Positions 27,390-36,236 of a DNA stretch of 64,000 nt are shown piece after piece; position 1 is the stretch's first letter, and each line of letters starts with the position of its first letter. Origin of the DNA: Candidatus Leptovillus gracilis (GTDB taxonomy: Bacteria > Chloroflexota > Anaerolineae > Promineifilales > Promineifilaceae). Under the pieces are notes generated by a model. The model saw nothing but the letters and a program-made list of their open reading frames with translations. It was not told the DNA's origin and did no database searches. The stretch lies in assembly GCA_016716065.1 (NCBI GenBank), contig JADJXA010000004.1, positions 1 to 64,000 on the forward strand. Reading direction: 5' to 3'. Both the position numbers and the translations under genes were made by a program.

Positions 27390-27409
27390 AGCGACCCCTT
27401 GCGGTCGCT
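27390..27409 (-). promoter_or_regulatory. Leader hairpin upstream of rpmB
   Basis: On the minus strand AGCGACC and GGTCGCT form a stem with a 6-nt loop, followed by TTTTACTTT, ending 27 bp before the rpmB ATG. It has the form of a terminator placed in the leader, so it could attenuate rpmB transcription or serve L28 autoregulation. That role is inferred. Confidence 0.4.
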
Positions 27410-27565
27410 CAGATTCATAACGAACGAGTGAAGATTATAAACAATCAGGTTTTTTTATGCAAGGTGGTGCAGTTTGTTAGTTGGTTAGCCAAAAGCGATC
27501 CAACAGACCAACAAACCTGTTGACCAACCAGATTCCCTGACACAGGCGATTGGACAGGAGTGACC

Positions 27566-27925
27566 ATGCCTACAAAAGATGAACCGCTAGGAACCATTGA
27601 CATCTCGACCGCTACGATAGCTACCATCGCCAACCAGGCTGTGAACCAATGTTACGGGGTTGTGGGCATGGCCAGCAAAAATCTGGTGAATGGCATCGCC
27701 CACCTGTTGGCCTGGGATGGCGGCCGGCGGGGGATTGAAATTGTTATTGAAAATGAAGAGATCGTGATAGATGTTTATGTCATTGTGGAGTATGGCGTGC
27801 GCATTCGCACGGTGGCTGAGAGCATTCAGAGTACCGTCAAATACCATGTCGAAAAAGCCATAGGGCTGCCGGTACGAGACGTGAACGTCTATGTTCAGGG
27901 ATTACGGATAAATCGGGACAAATAA
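27566..27925 (+). CDS. Asp23/Gls24-family protein, first copy
   Basis: A 119-residue Asp23/Gls24 (DUF322) protein with STATIATIANQAVNQCYGVV at the N-terminus and IDVYVIVEYGVRIRTVAE in the centre. The family is small, cytosolic or membrane-associated and linked with envelope stress in Gram-positives. It commonly sits upstream of the FakA-like gene, as here (207 bp gap). The ATG at 27566 has AGGAG 5 bp upstream; a GTG at 27560 is less likely. A second member is encoded at 39556-39909 before nusB. Confidence 0.9.
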   Translation: MPTKDEPLGTIDISTATIATIANQAVNQCYGVVGMASKNLVNGIAHLLAWDGGRRGIEIVIENEEIVIDVYVIVEYGVRIRTVAESIQSTVKYHVEKAIGLPVRDVNVYVQGLRINRDK

Positions 27926-28131
27926 GCCAGGCCGGCCGACAGATGAGGCCGCTTTGGCCGCAGCCCGCCCAGGTAAACAGATAGAATCGCACAAGCTGCC
28001 AAGAAACCTGAAAGGTTTTTGTCCCTGAGACAAAACGCTTCCGGTCTTGGAAAACGGCCGTTGCCCATACACCACTCCCGGTGTTCACGCTTGCGGCCCA
28101 GACCAACCCGCCATTTTGGAGGAAGAGGATA

Positions 28132-29841
28132 GTGACGACAAACAGTTCTGCCGACGCACCCCCGATTGACCGCAAATGGTTACAGTGCAACGGACAACAA
28201 CTGCGAAAAATGGCCCACGCCGGATTGCTCTGGCTGGAAAGAAACCATGAAAAGGTGAACGCCCTGAACGTTTTCCCCGTGCCCGATGGCGACACCGGCA
28301 CCAATATGTTGTTGACCATGCGCTCGGCCTATAAACAGATTCAAGATAACTATACCACCCACGTGGGTAAGATGTCTGGTGATCTATCTTATGGCGCATT
28401 GATGGGCGCTCGTGGCAATTCGGGCGTCATTTTGAGCCAGATATGGCGTGGTTTAGCCAAACCGTTGAAGGGCAAAGAGAGCTTCAACGCCGATGACCTG
28501 GCCGATGCGTTGCAGCAGGCCGCCGACACCGCTTATGGCGGGGTGATGAAACCGGTGGAAGGCACCATCCTCACCGTCATTCGCGCCGGGGCCGACGAAG
28601 CGGCTAATTCGGTACTGATCACCAAAGATTTGCGCTTTTTGTTGGCGCGGGTGCTGGAACGGTGCGAGCAGGCGTTGGAGAAAACGCCAGACCTGCTGCC
28701 GGTGCTAAAACAGGCTGGTGTGGTGGATTCCGGCGGTCAGGGGCTGGTTTATATTTTGGAGGGGATGCTGCGTTATGCCAAAGGTGAGCTGTCGTTGGAG
28801 CCGGTGGTGGTAACGGCCGTTATCCCGTCCACCACCAGCACCCCGGCTCAGGCACACGCCATTCCCGAAGGCGGCGAGCTGGAAAATCCCTACGACGTGC
28901 AGTTCATCCTCATGGGCCAAAACCTGAACGTCGAAGAAGTGCGGCAGCGCATAGACGCCATGGGCGACTCCACCGTCGTCGTCGGCGATGAAACGACTAT
29001 CAAAGTCCACATCCACGTCAAAAACCCCGGCGAACCGTTGAGTTATGGCATCAGCCTGGGGCGTATTACCGACGTGGTGGTGGAAAACATGCAAATGCAG
29101 ATGGAAGAGATTATCGGCGAGCGAGAAACGGCCGTTTTCCCCAGCAACGGCCACGCGGAACCGCCGCCAATGGCCGTGCAGCCCGGCCAGATCGGCGTCA
29201 TTGCCGTAGCCGCCGGCAAGGGCCTTGCCAGCATCTTCCATAGTCTTGGCGCGGCTTATATTGTCAACGGCGGCCAGACCAACAACCCCAGTACCGAAGA
29301 AATTTTCCAGGCCATTCAAGACGTGCCCACAGACAAGGTGATCATCCTACCCAACAACAAGAACATCGTCCTGGCCTCCGAAGCAGCCCGCGACCTCAGC
29401 CCGAAACAGGTGCGTGTCGTCACGACCCGCACCATCCCCCAGGGCTTCAACGCCATGCTGCACCACGACCCGGATGGCGACCTGGATGAAGTAGCCGAAG
29501 CGATGGCTGCCTCCCTGTCCCATGTGGCTACCGGCGAAATCACCCGCGCCGTCCGTTCGGTAACGCTGGATGGGGTGACGGTGAATGAAGGCGAGATTAT
29601 TGGGTTGGTCAACGGCCGTCTCTGCGCTTCCGGCCACCATTTACATGACGTATTGGCTGAAATGCTGACCGCCATGGACATGGACAATCGGGAGCTGCTC
29701 TCGCTGTATTACGGCCGTGATGTCCTCCCTGCCGATGCCCAGCAAGTGGCCGAACAAATCGGCATGTTGTACCCAGACGCCGAAATCGAAGTCCTGCCCG
29801 GCGGGCAAGCCCACTATTTTTACATTCTTGGGGCTGAATAA
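28132..29841 (+). CDS. fakA: DAK2-domain fatty acid kinase subunit, FakA/YloV-like
   Basis: A 569-residue protein. Residues 15-205 form the DAK2 kinase domain, with NVFPVPDGDTGTNML as the metal/ATP-binding Asp motif and YGALMGARGNSGVILSQ. The middle and C-terminal domains match YloV/FakA. In Firmicutes, FakA phosphorylates fatty acids bound to a DegV-type FakB, and here a DegV gene follows 10 bp downstream. The start is taken as GTG 28132, with GGAAGAGGA upstream; an earlier in-frame GTG at 28081 lacks a site. Together they supply acyl phosphate for phospholipid synthesis (family knowledge). Confidence 0.88.
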   Translation: MTTNSSADAPPIDRKWLQCNGQQLRKMAHAGLLWLERNHEKVNALNVFPVPDGDTGTNMLLTMRSAYKQIQDNYTTHVGKMSGDLSYGALMGARGNSGVILSQIWRGLAKPLKGKESFNADDLADALQQAADTAYGGVMKPVEGTILTVIRAGADEAANSVLITKDLRFLLARVLERCEQALEKTPDLLPVLKQAGVVDSGGQGLVYILEGMLRYAKGELSLEPVVVTAVIPSTTSTPAQAHAIPEGGELENPYDVQFILMGQNLNVEEVRQRIDAMGDSTVVVGDETTIKVHIHVKNPGEPLSYGISLGRITDVVVENMQMQMEEIIGERETAVFPSNGHAEPPPMAVQPGQIGVIAVAAGKGLASIFHSLGAAYIVNGGQTNNPSTEEIFQAIQDVPTDKVIILPNNKNIVLASEAARDLSPKQVRVVTTRTIPQGFNAMLHHDPDGDLDEVAEAMAASLSHVATGEITRAVRSVTLDGVTVNEGEIIGLVNGRLCASGHHLHDVLAEMLTAMDMDNRELLSLYYGRDVLPADAQQVAEQIGMLYPDAEIEVLPGGQAHYFYILGAE

Positions 29842-29851
29842 AGGAACCCTT

Positions 29852-30700
29852 ATGACTGTTAAAATCGTCGCTGACAGCGCTTGTGACGTGCCCGAACATC
29901 TGGCGCGCGAACTAGACATCACCATCGTGCCGGTGTATATCAACGTGGGCGAGCAGAGCTTTTTGGAAAACGTGGAGATTTCCCGCGAGCAGTTTTACCA
30001 CAACCTGCCCACCTATTCGGTGTACCCAACAACAGCCGCGCCGGCTGTAGGGTCGTTTACGGCCGTTTACGACAACCTGGCCGCCGCCGGCGCCACCGAC
30101 ATTCTGTCCATCCACATTGCCTCCAGCCTCAGCGCCACCTTCAACGCCGCCCGCCTGGGCGCCGAAGCCGCCGCCGCGCCGGTGACGGTCTTCGATTCCG
30201 AGCAGATCACCATGGGCAGTGGGCTGCAAGTGCTGGCCGCCGCCCAAGCCGCCGCCGCCGGACACAGCGTGGCCGACATTGTGACTATGCTGCGCCAGCG
30301 GGTGCCGCGCACCCGCGTGTTTGGCATGATTGATTCGTTAGAATCGCTGCGCCGCAGTGGGCGCGTGAATTGGGCGCAGTTTGGCCTGGGAACCCTGCTG
30401 CAAATCAAACCGGTGATGATGATCCACCGGGGCGATGTTTCCGTGGTCGCCCGTATCCGCACGCGCAAAAAGGCGCTCAGCCACACCATCGAGATGGTGC
30501 AGCAGTTTGGCCCCTTCGAGCGGCTCGCCATCATCCACGTCAACGCCCCCGAAGCCGCCGAGGAATTGCGGCAGATGGCCGAGGGTGTGTTATCATCCAC
30601 CCATCCACCGATGATCATGGGCATTACCCCGGCCATCGGCACACACCTGGGGCTGGGCGCTGTCGGCTTTGCCTGCATCGCCACCCAAGACCATAATTAA
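29852..30700 (+). CDS. DegV-family fatty-acid-binding protein (FakB-like)
   Basis: A 282-residue DegV protein. The N-terminus KIVADSACDVPEHLARELD and the block YPTTAAPAVGSF, then IHIASSLSATFNAAR, are typical; the Thr/Ser residues of these blocks contact the bound fatty acid carboxylate. It lies directly after the FakA-like gene, so the pair probably forms a fatty acid kinase. AGGAA precedes the ATG. The stop codon lies at the edge of a MITE-like repeat. Confidence 0.9.
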   Translation: MTVKIVADSACDVPEHLARELDITIVPVYINVGEQSFLENVEISREQFYHNLPTYSVYPTTAAPAVGSFTAVYDNLAAAGATDILSIHIASSLSATFNAARLGAEAAAAPVTVFDSEQITMGSGLQVLAAAQAAAAGHSVADIVTMLRQRVPRTRVFGMIDSLESLRRSGRVNWAQFGLGTLLQIKPVMMIHRGDVSVVARIRTRKKALSHTIEMVQQFGPFERLAIIHVNAPEAAEELRQMAEGVLSSTHPPMIMGITPAIGTHLGLGAVGFACIATQDHN

Positions 30701-30793
30701 GTAATCGTCTAAGAATAACTTCCTGTTTTTAGATTGGACCAATCTTGGAGAGTGGTCCAATCTGGGCCATGTAATTTCTGGATAAGCACTAAC
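30698..30793. repeat. MITE-like element, copy 2
   Basis: Same family as 15261-15355 in opposite orientation: AAGTAATCGTCTAAGAATAAC at the left, core AGATTGGACCAATCT (30731-30745) with a slightly altered second arm, then GGGCCATGTAATTTCTGG and GTGCTTATCC-type right end. It is flanked by TTA/TAA and lies exactly at the DegV stop codon, before recG. Confidence 0.75.
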
Positions 30794-30851
30794 CACCCCG
30801 GTAAAGAGCGTCGCAAACATTTCCGGCCGCTTTGCCATACGTCAGGTATCT

Positions 30852-33395
30852 ATGACACGAGCATTCAACAGACTACAACGGGTATTGGAATTAGAAGGGC
30901 AGCAAGGGTATCAAAACAAAGCTGTCGTCGGCGGCATCCGCCAATTTGCTGTTTTTTGGGTAGAGCAGGCCCGCGCTGAGGCGACCGATGAACTGGACCA
31001 GGCGTTGGTGGAGCAGGTGGGCGAGGTGCTGCTGGATTACGGCCGTCTCCCCGGCCCAGAAGCGCGCCAAAAAGCGATCCAAAATCTGCAAGACAGCTTA
31101 CAACGACGGCAAAAACGGCTGGGAGCCAGCGCCCCCTCGGCGGCCAAACCGGCGCCCCCGCCGCCCAAGAGGAAACAACCGTCCCCCCCACCGCCGTCTA
31201 AACCGGCGGCGGTGAAAGAGGCAATCGAAGAAACCGATGAGGAATTGGAGGAAATCCAGCCGGAAGCGCCGCAAGAAAGGAAACGGCCGTCTACCCCTCC
31301 CACCTTGTCCCAGGCAGAACCCGACCCGGCCGGCCTGGCCCAACCCACCACCTCCCTCAAAGGCATCGGCCCCAAAATTGCCCAATCCCTGGAAAAATTA
31401 GGCGCGCAGACCATCTGGGACCTGCTCTTCATCTTCCCCCGCCGCTACGACGACTACACCCTGATGAAACCCATCAAAGACCTGGTCTACGGTGAACAAG
31501 TCACCGTCATTGGCACGGTGTGGCAGACCAGCGCCAAACGCATTCGCGGCAGCCAGGTCATGGTCCAGTCTATGATCAGCGACGGCAGCGGAACCATTCA
31601 AGTTACCTGGTTTAATCAGCCCTGGCTGGCCGAAAAGCTCAAAGCAGGGATGCAGGTGGTTATCAGCGGCAAAGTAGATCAATTCCTGGGCCGATTGGTG
31701 TTCAACTCGCCCGAATGGGAACCGCTGGAAATGGACCCGCTGAAAACCCGCCGCATTGTGCCGGTTTATCCGCTGACGGCCGGCCTGAACAGCAATCGGA
31801 TGCGCGACATTATGCAAGCGGCCGTTTCCCACTGGAGTCCACGGGTGCCGGAACCATTACCGGCCGATGTGCGCCGCCGCCAGGACCTCTACTCGCTGCC
31901 CCAGGCCATCAGCCAGACCCACTTCCCCGAAAGCCAGGACACTCTCTTCCATGCCCGGCGGCGGCTGATCTTCGACGAACTATTCCTGCTGCAATTGGGT
32001 ATGCAAGGCTTCCGGCGTGATTGGCAGGCGCAGCCTGGCCTGCCGCTCCTATTCGACCTGGAATCGCTGACCCCATTTTACACAAGCCTGCCCTTTGCCC
32101 TCACCGGCGCACAGCAGCGGGTAATCGGCGAAATCGCCGCCGACCTCGCCCGCAGCATCCCCATGAACCGCCTGCTGCAAGGCGACGTGGGGTCCGGCAA
32201 AACGGTGGTGGCGGCAGCGGCCATGCTCATGGCGGCCAAAGCCGGGGCGCAGGCCGCCCTGATGGCCCCCACGGAAATTTTGGCCGAGCAGCATTACCAG
32301 GGGCTAAGCAAACTGCTGACGCCGCTGGGCGTCAACGTTTGCCTGCTCACCGGCAGCACCCCTGCGGCCGAAAAAACGCGCATCTACGCCGAATTGGCTG
32401 ATGGGACCATCCATGTCGCCACCGGAACCCACGCCCTGATTCAGCCGGGTGTGCAGTTCCACACGCTGGCCCTGTCGGTGATAGACGAGCAGCACCGCTT
32501 TGGCGTGGACCAACGTCAGGCGCTGCGCGACAAAGGCGCGCCCAATGGGAGCGGCGTCGCCAGCCCGCACGTATTGGTCATGTCGGCCACCCCCATCCCG
32601 CGCACATTGGCTCTGTCATTGTATGGCGATCTGGACCTGTCGCTGTTGGATGAGATGCCGCCTGGCCGCCAGGAAATTAAGACCCGCTGGCTGCGCAGCA
32701 GCGAACGTGAACGGGCCTACTCTTTTGTGCGGCGGCAGGTGAAGGCCGGCCGTCAGGCGTACATCATCTACCCGCTGGTGGAAGAGTCGGACAAGATAGA
32801 CGCCAAAGCGGCCGTCGCCGAGCATGAGCGCCTGCAGACCGAGGTGTTTCCTGATTTGCGGGTGGGGCTGATACACGGCCGTCTTAAATCTGACGAGAAG
32901 GAAGCGGCTATGCGCGCTTTCTACAGCGGCGACAGCCACATTTTGGTGGCCACATCGGTCATCGAAGTGGGCGTAGATGTGCCCAACAGCACGGTGATGG
33001 TGATTGAAGGGGCCAACCGCTTTGGTCTGGCGCAGCTACACCAGTTCCGCGGGCGCGTGGGGCGCGGCGAACACCAATCCTACTGCCTGCTCATCGCCGA
33101 CAACGAATCGGCCGAAGCCGAAGAACGCCTCAGCGCCCTGGAAAAAACCAACGATGGTTTTGTGCTGGCGGAAAAAGACCTGGAAATTCGTGGTCCCGGC
33201 GAGTTTTTCGGCCGTCGCCAGAGCGGCATACCGGAACTGCGTCTGGCTTCCCTGCTGGATATGGAGATGTTGACCATCGCCCGCAGCGAGGCCGAACTAC
33301 TTTTCCACGCCGATCCCAACCTGGAGGAGCCGCAGCACCGCTGGCTGGCCGAACGAGTACACAAGTTCTGGGAACAGGCCGGCGACGTAAGCTGA
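30852..33395 (+). CDS. recG: ATP-dependent DNA helicase RecG
   Basis: An 847-residue branch-migration helicase that processes stalled forks. The first 165 residues are an extension with a helical part and a Pro/Lys/Glu-rich linker, absent from E. coli RecG (693 residues). The wedge domain follows (TVIGTVWQTSAKRIRGSQV). Helicase motifs are QGDVGSGKTVVAAA (motif I), DEQHRFGV (motif II), MSATPIPRTLAL (III), and QFRGRVGRGEHQSYC (VI). The C-terminus (GPGEFFGRRQSGIPELRLA) is RecG-specific. It starts 59 bp after the repeat. The promoter is not obvious. Confidence 0.95.
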   Translation: MTRAFNRLQRVLELEGQQGYQNKAVVGGIRQFAVFWVEQARAEATDELDQALVEQVGEVLLDYGRLPGPEARQKAIQNLQDSLQRRQKRLGASAPSAAKPAPPPPKRKQPSPPPPSKPAAVKEAIEETDEELEEIQPEAPQERKRPSTPPTLSQAEPDPAGLAQPTTSLKGIGPKIAQSLEKLGAQTIWDLLFIFPRRYDDYTLMKPIKDLVYGEQVTVIGTVWQTSAKRIRGSQVMVQSMISDGSGTIQVTWFNQPWLAEKLKAGMQVVISGKVDQFLGRLVFNSPEWEPLEMDPLKTRRIVPVYPLTAGLNSNRMRDIMQAAVSHWSPRVPEPLPADVRRRQDLYSLPQAISQTHFPESQDTLFHARRRLIFDELFLLQLGMQGFRRDWQAQPGLPLLFDLESLTPFYTSLPFALTGAQQRVIGEIAADLARSIPMNRLLQGDVGSGKTVVAAAAMLMAAKAGAQAALMAPTEILAEQHYQGLSKLLTPLGVNVCLLTGSTPAAEKTRIYAELADGTIHVATGTHALIQPGVQFHTLALSVIDEQHRFGVDQRQALRDKGAPNGSGVASPHVLVMSATPIPRTLALSLYGDLDLSLLDEMPPGRQEIKTRWLRSSERERAYSFVRRQVKAGRQAYIIYPLVEESDKIDAKAAVAEHERLQTEVFPDLRVGLIHGRLKSDEKEAAMRAFYSGDSHILVATSVIEVGVDVPNSTVMVIEGANRFGLAQLHQFRGRVGRGEHQSYCLLIADNESAEAEERLSALEKTNDGFVLAEKDLEIRGPGEFFGRRQSGIPELRLASLLDMEMLTIARSEAELLFHADPNLEEPQHRWLAERVHKFWEQAGDVS

Positions 33396-33404
33396 TCGTC
33401 GTAA

Positions 33405-33439
33405 ACTGAATACTGAACACTGAACACTGACTACTGATC
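33405..33439. repeat. Heptanucleotide tandem array, five units
   Basis: ACTGAAT, ACTGAAC, ACTGAAC, ACTGACT, ACTGATC in 7-bp register, 9 bp after the recG stop and 21 bp before coaD. Confidence 0.75.
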
Positions 33440-33460
33440 ACCCACACAAAGGAGCATCGC

Positions 33461-34006
33461 TTGATAAGACGCGCACTATATCCCGGTACATTCGACCCGG
33501 TGCATTATGGTCATCTGGACCTGATGCAGCGGGCCGGTTTGATTTTTGACGAGTTAGTCGTGGGCGTGTATGAACATAAACGGCCGTCTAAATCCGTCCT
33601 CTTTTCGGTGGACGAACGCCGTAAAATGATCGAAGACGCGCTGGAAGTGATGAACGGCCTTGATCACAATATCACCACTGTTCCCTTCAGCGGCCTGACG
33701 GTGGACCTGGCGCGTGAATTGGGCATCCCGGTGATCGTGCGCGGTCTGCGCGTATTTTCCGACTTCGAGTTTGAGTTTCGGTTTGCCCTGGCAAACCGGC
33801 GCATGGCCCCCAACCTGGAAACCGTGAACCTGATCACCCGCGAGGAACACACCTTTCTCAGCAGTACCACCGTGCGCGAAATCGCGTCGCTGGGCGGTGA
33901 TGTGCGCAGCATGGTTCCGCCCAACGTGGCCGATATGTTGTACCAACGCTTCCAGGCCATGGACGAATCGCACAGCCTGCGCCAGATGCCGCCGCTGCGT
34001 GATTAA
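33461..34006 (+). CDS. coaD: Phosphopantetheine adenylyltransferase
   Basis: A 181-residue enzyme of the coenzyme A pathway, joining ATP and 4'-phosphopantetheine to dephospho-CoA. The nucleotidyltransferase motif is YPGTFDPVHYGHLDL, with the second motif LSSTTVREIA. It is about 20 residues longer than usual, at the C-terminus. Translation begins at TTG 33461: AAAGGAG lies 6 bp upstream and no ATG fits the conserved N-terminus (IRRALYPGTFDP). Confidence 0.93.
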   Translation: MIRRALYPGTFDPVHYGHLDLMQRAGLIFDELVVGVYEHKRPSKSVLFSVDERRKMIEDALEVMNGLDHNITTVPFSGLTVDLARELGIPVIVRGLRVFSDFEFEFRFALANRRMAPNLETVNLITREEHTFLSSTTVREIASLGGDVRSMVPPNVADMLYQRFQAMDESHSLRQMPPLRD

Positions 34007-34015
34007 GCTGTTTTG

Positions 34016-34045
34016 TTGTGCTACCAGGGGACTAGACATTATAAT
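34016..34045 (+). promoter_or_regulatory. Probable sigma-70-type promoter
   Basis: TATAAT at 34040-34045, with TTGTGC 18 bp upstream as a weak -35. It lies 49 bp before the coiled-coil gene at 34095. Confidence 0.5.
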
Positions 34046-34094
34046 ACCCCTTGAGAAGGTTGGATTGTGAGCAAAAACCGAGGGCGAGGTCATC

Positions 34095-34577
34095 ATGGAC
34101 ATACAACATTTGGTTGATAGATTAGAAGAAGCGCTGAATACCAGCGCCCATTTGCCGTTGAGCGCCTATTTGCTGGTAAACGAAGACCGAATTTACGGCA
34201 TCATTGACCAAATGCGCGTCGCCATCCCTGAAGAAGTAAAACGCGCCAATCGGGTTGAAGCAGAAAAAGACCGCATCCTGGCCCAGGCCCATGAAGAGGC
34301 TGAACGTATTCGTGACCTGGCCCGGCAGGAAGCGGCCGAATTGGTCAAGCGCGACGCCATTATGTCTGCCGCCCAACAGCGGGCCGAAAACATCCTGGAA
34401 CGTTCGCGCCGCGATTCCGAAGCGCTGCGCCAGGACGCCGATGTGTATGTGGTGGAGGTTCTGACCAGGCTGGAGGAAGACTTGCTGCGTTCCCTGGCGG
34501 TGGTGCGGAATGGGATGCGGAAAGTGCAAGTGGAGCAGGATGCGGGCGAACGGCCGTTAACCACTCCCGCCGATTAA
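34095..34577 (+). CDS. Small coiled-coil protein, subunit-b-like
   Basis: A 160-residue, mostly helical protein. Residues 45-140 are a continuous charged helix (AEKDRILAQAHEEAERIRDL, ending near RLEEDLLRSLAVV) like ATP synthase b subunits or DivIVA-like proteins, but there is no membrane segment. Such genes are often seen between coaD and rpmF in Gram-positives and Chloroflexota. No function can be assigned; a structural or scaffold role is possible. Confidence 0.7.
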   Translation: MDIQHLVDRLEEALNTSAHLPLSAYLLVNEDRIYGIIDQMRVAIPEEVKRANRVEAEKDRILAQAHEEAERIRDLARQEAAELVKRDAIMSAAQQRAENILERSRRDSEALRQDADVYVVEVLTRLEEDLLRSLAVVRNGMRKVQVEQDAGERPLTTPAD

Positions 34578-34621
34578 CCGATTATCCGCCACTTTCTCCA
34601 AGGTTTTTCTCTAAACCTGTC

Positions 34622-34649
34622 TTGACAGCCATTGACCGGCGGCTATAAT
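34622..34649 (+). promoter_or_regulatory. Consensus sigma-70 promoter of rpmF
   Basis: TTGACA (34622-34627) and TATAAT (34644-34649) are exact consensus boxes separated by 16 bp, 78 bp before rpmF. This is the strongest promoter match I see in the window. Confidence 0.8.
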
Positions 34650-34726
34650 TGCCAGTCGCGGCCCAAATCGCCGCTTATTTTTTGTCTGGGCAGTAAACGC
34701 CCAAATTCGTTGAGAGAGGATGACCA

Positions 34727-34912
34727 ATGGGTGCTGTACCGAAGCGCAGAATTTCCAAAGCCCGGCGTGACCGTCGGCGTGCACACGATTTTATTCAACC
34801 ATTTCACCTGGTTCGCTGCTCGAAGTGCGGGGCGATGAAACGTTCCCACCACATGTGCCCGGATTGTGGCACCTATCGGGGCCGCCAAATCCTGACTGCG
34901 GCGGAAGAGTAG
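34727..34912 (+). CDS. rpmF: Ribosomal protein L32
   Basis: A 61-residue L32 of the large ribosomal subunit: MGAVPKRRISKARRDRRRAH, then CSKCGAMKRSHHMCPDCG with the zinc-binding CxxC pairs. GAGAGGA precedes the ATG. It has a consensus promoter upstream and an intrinsic terminator right after it, so it is probably a strong separate transcript. fabD follows; in many bacteria rpmF heads the fab cluster, usually with plsX and fabH, which are missing here. Confidence 0.95.
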   Translation: MGAVPKRRISKARRDRRRAHDFIQPFHLVRCSKCGAMKRSHHMCPDCGTYRGRQILTAAEE

Positions 34913-34926
34913 AGCCGTCCTGAAAG

Positions 34927-34951
34927 AGGCCGTCTTAGTGCGGCCTTTTTT
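34927..34951 (+). terminator. Intrinsic terminator of rpmF
   Basis: AGGCCG and CGGCCT form a short stem around an 8-nt loop, followed directly by six T. It lies 15 bp after the rpmF stop. Confidence 0.85.
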
Positions 34952-35013
34952 GTACATCCCGTTATTCCGCGTCGCCAGGCACGGAATCTTTTTCCATAAC
35001 AATCCTATGAGCA

Positions 35014-35913
35014 GTGCCTTCCTTTTTTCCCGGACAGGGTTCCCAATATGTAGGGATGGGGCAAACGCTGGTAGAGCAAACGCCGGAAGCGCGTGCGGTG
35101 TATGAACAGGCCGACGCGCTGTTGGGCTTTTCCTTGTCCACGCTCTGTTTTGTTGGGCCAGAGGAGGCGCTGACAGATACGCTAAACCAGCAGCCAGCGC
35201 TGTTTACCACCAGTCTGGCGCTGTTTGCCGCGCTGCAAGCGCAGGGCATGGCCGCGCCAGACTTTGTGGTGGGCCATAGTTTGGGGGAACTTTCGGCGTT
35301 GGCGGCTGCCGGCAGCCTGACGTTTGTTGATGGGTTGGCGTTGGTGCGGCGGCGCGCCGAACTGATGCAGGCCGCCGGCCAGCAGGAACCGGGGGGGATG
35401 GCGGCCGTGTTGGGGTTGGATTTGCCGGTGGTGGCCGATGTGTGCGTCCAGGCGGCGCAGCAGCACGGCCGTCCGGTGCAGGTAGCCAACGACAACTGCC
35501 CCGGTCAGATTGTCATTTCTGGGGATGCGGCGGCGCTGGCAACGGCCGTTACCCTGGCCCAGTCCGCCGGGGCGCGCAAAACTGTCATCTTGCCCATCAC
35601 CATTGCCGCCCATTCACCGCTGATGGCTTCGGCGGCGGCAGATTTTGCAACGGCCGTTGACCATACCCCCATCTCCCCCCCACAAATCCCCATCATCGGC
35701 AACGTGACCGCCCAGCCCCTCCTGACCCCAGAAGACATTCGCGCCGAACTCAAGGCGCAGCTAACCGCCTCCGTTTTGTGGACCGATTCCATGAATTACC
35801 TGCTTTCCCACGGTGTAGACACGGTGGTTGAGGTGGGACCGGGCGACGTGCTGCTGAGCCTGATGAAACGGATTGACCGACAAACAAAGCGCGTCAAGGC
35901 CGATGCTCCGTAA
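35014..35913 (+). CDS. fabD: Malonyl-CoA:ACP transacylase, 5' end possibly frameshifted
   Basis: A 299-residue FabD that transfers malonyl groups to acyl carrier protein for fatty acid synthesis. Motifs are FFPGQGSQYVGMG, the nucleophile GHSLGELSALAA and the histidine region ITIAAHSPLM. The open frame begins at GTG 35014. In the other frame ATG 35007 would give MSSAFLF, and removing one T from the T6 run at about 35022-35027 joins it to PGQGSQ, the usual N-terminus. So a one-base insertion is likely, or the GTG is a real start. Normally fabG follows; here cassettes intervene. Three ACGGCCGT copies. Confidence 0.9.
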   Translation: MPSFFPGQGSQYVGMGQTLVEQTPEARAVYEQADALLGFSLSTLCFVGPEEALTDTLNQQPALFTTSLALFAALQAQGMAAPDFVVGHSLGELSALAAAGSLTFVDGLALVRRRAELMQAAGQQEPGGMAAVLGLDLPVVADVCVQAAQQHGRPVQVANDNCPGQIVISGDAAALATAVTLAQSAGARKTVILPITIAAHSPLMASAAADFATAVDHTPISPPQIPIIGNVTAQPLLTPEDIRAELKAQLTASVLWTDSMNYLLSHGVDTVVEVGPGDVLLSLMKRIDRQTKRVKADAP

Positions 35914-36011
35914 CGCGATTTCCACTTACATGCCTCGAACTGAAAGTTAGGACGGCATCTTCTCATCATTACTCGTTTTGAAAGCCAGCAAGGTGATCGC
36001 CACACCGAAAG

Positions 36012-36020
36012 TGCTATAAT
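36012..36020 (+). promoter_or_regulatory. Extended -10 promoter, leaderless geometry
   Basis: TGCTATAAT matches an extended -10 element and ends 6 bp before the ATG at 36027, so the transcript would start at the start codon. No -35 is seen and there is no Shine-Dalgarno. Confidence 0.5.
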
Positions 36021-36026
36021 TCAGTT

Positions 36027-36236
36027 ATGATACAAACTGATTTTTTTGAGCGCAGAGGGAAAATTAACGAGCTAGATCGCAGTTTTGATCTGGACTTTTG
36101 GCAAGCACAGTCTTCAGAAGCTCGTTTTAATGCGTCTTGGGAACTAATCGTTCATTATGTCAAAGTTAAAGGTTTAGATGTTCGTCAACTCCGACTTCAG
36201 CGATCTCTTGAGTCTTTTCAAAGACAACGGGGTTAA
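36027..36236 (+). CDS. Small partner protein of nucleotidyltransferase
   Basis: A 69-residue hydrophilic protein (FFERRGKINELDRSFDLDFW, then RFNASWELIVHY and LRLQRSLESFQRQRG). I recall similar short proteins encoded just before DUF6036-type nucleotidyltransferases. It overlaps the next gene by 59 bp, which suggests a tightly coupled pair, perhaps a toxin-antitoxin module. Which partner would be the toxin is not known from sequence. The ATG follows a TATAAT by 6 bp. It is the first gene of the cassette region. Confidence 0.7.
   Translation: MIQTDFFERRGKINELDRSFDLDFWQAQSSEARFNASWELIVHYVKVKGLDVRQLRLQRSLESFQRQRG

Noticed and set aside
27203..27418. 71-codon minus-strand frame over rpmB
   Set aside because: It is the wrong frame; the true L28 frame is 27183-27362.
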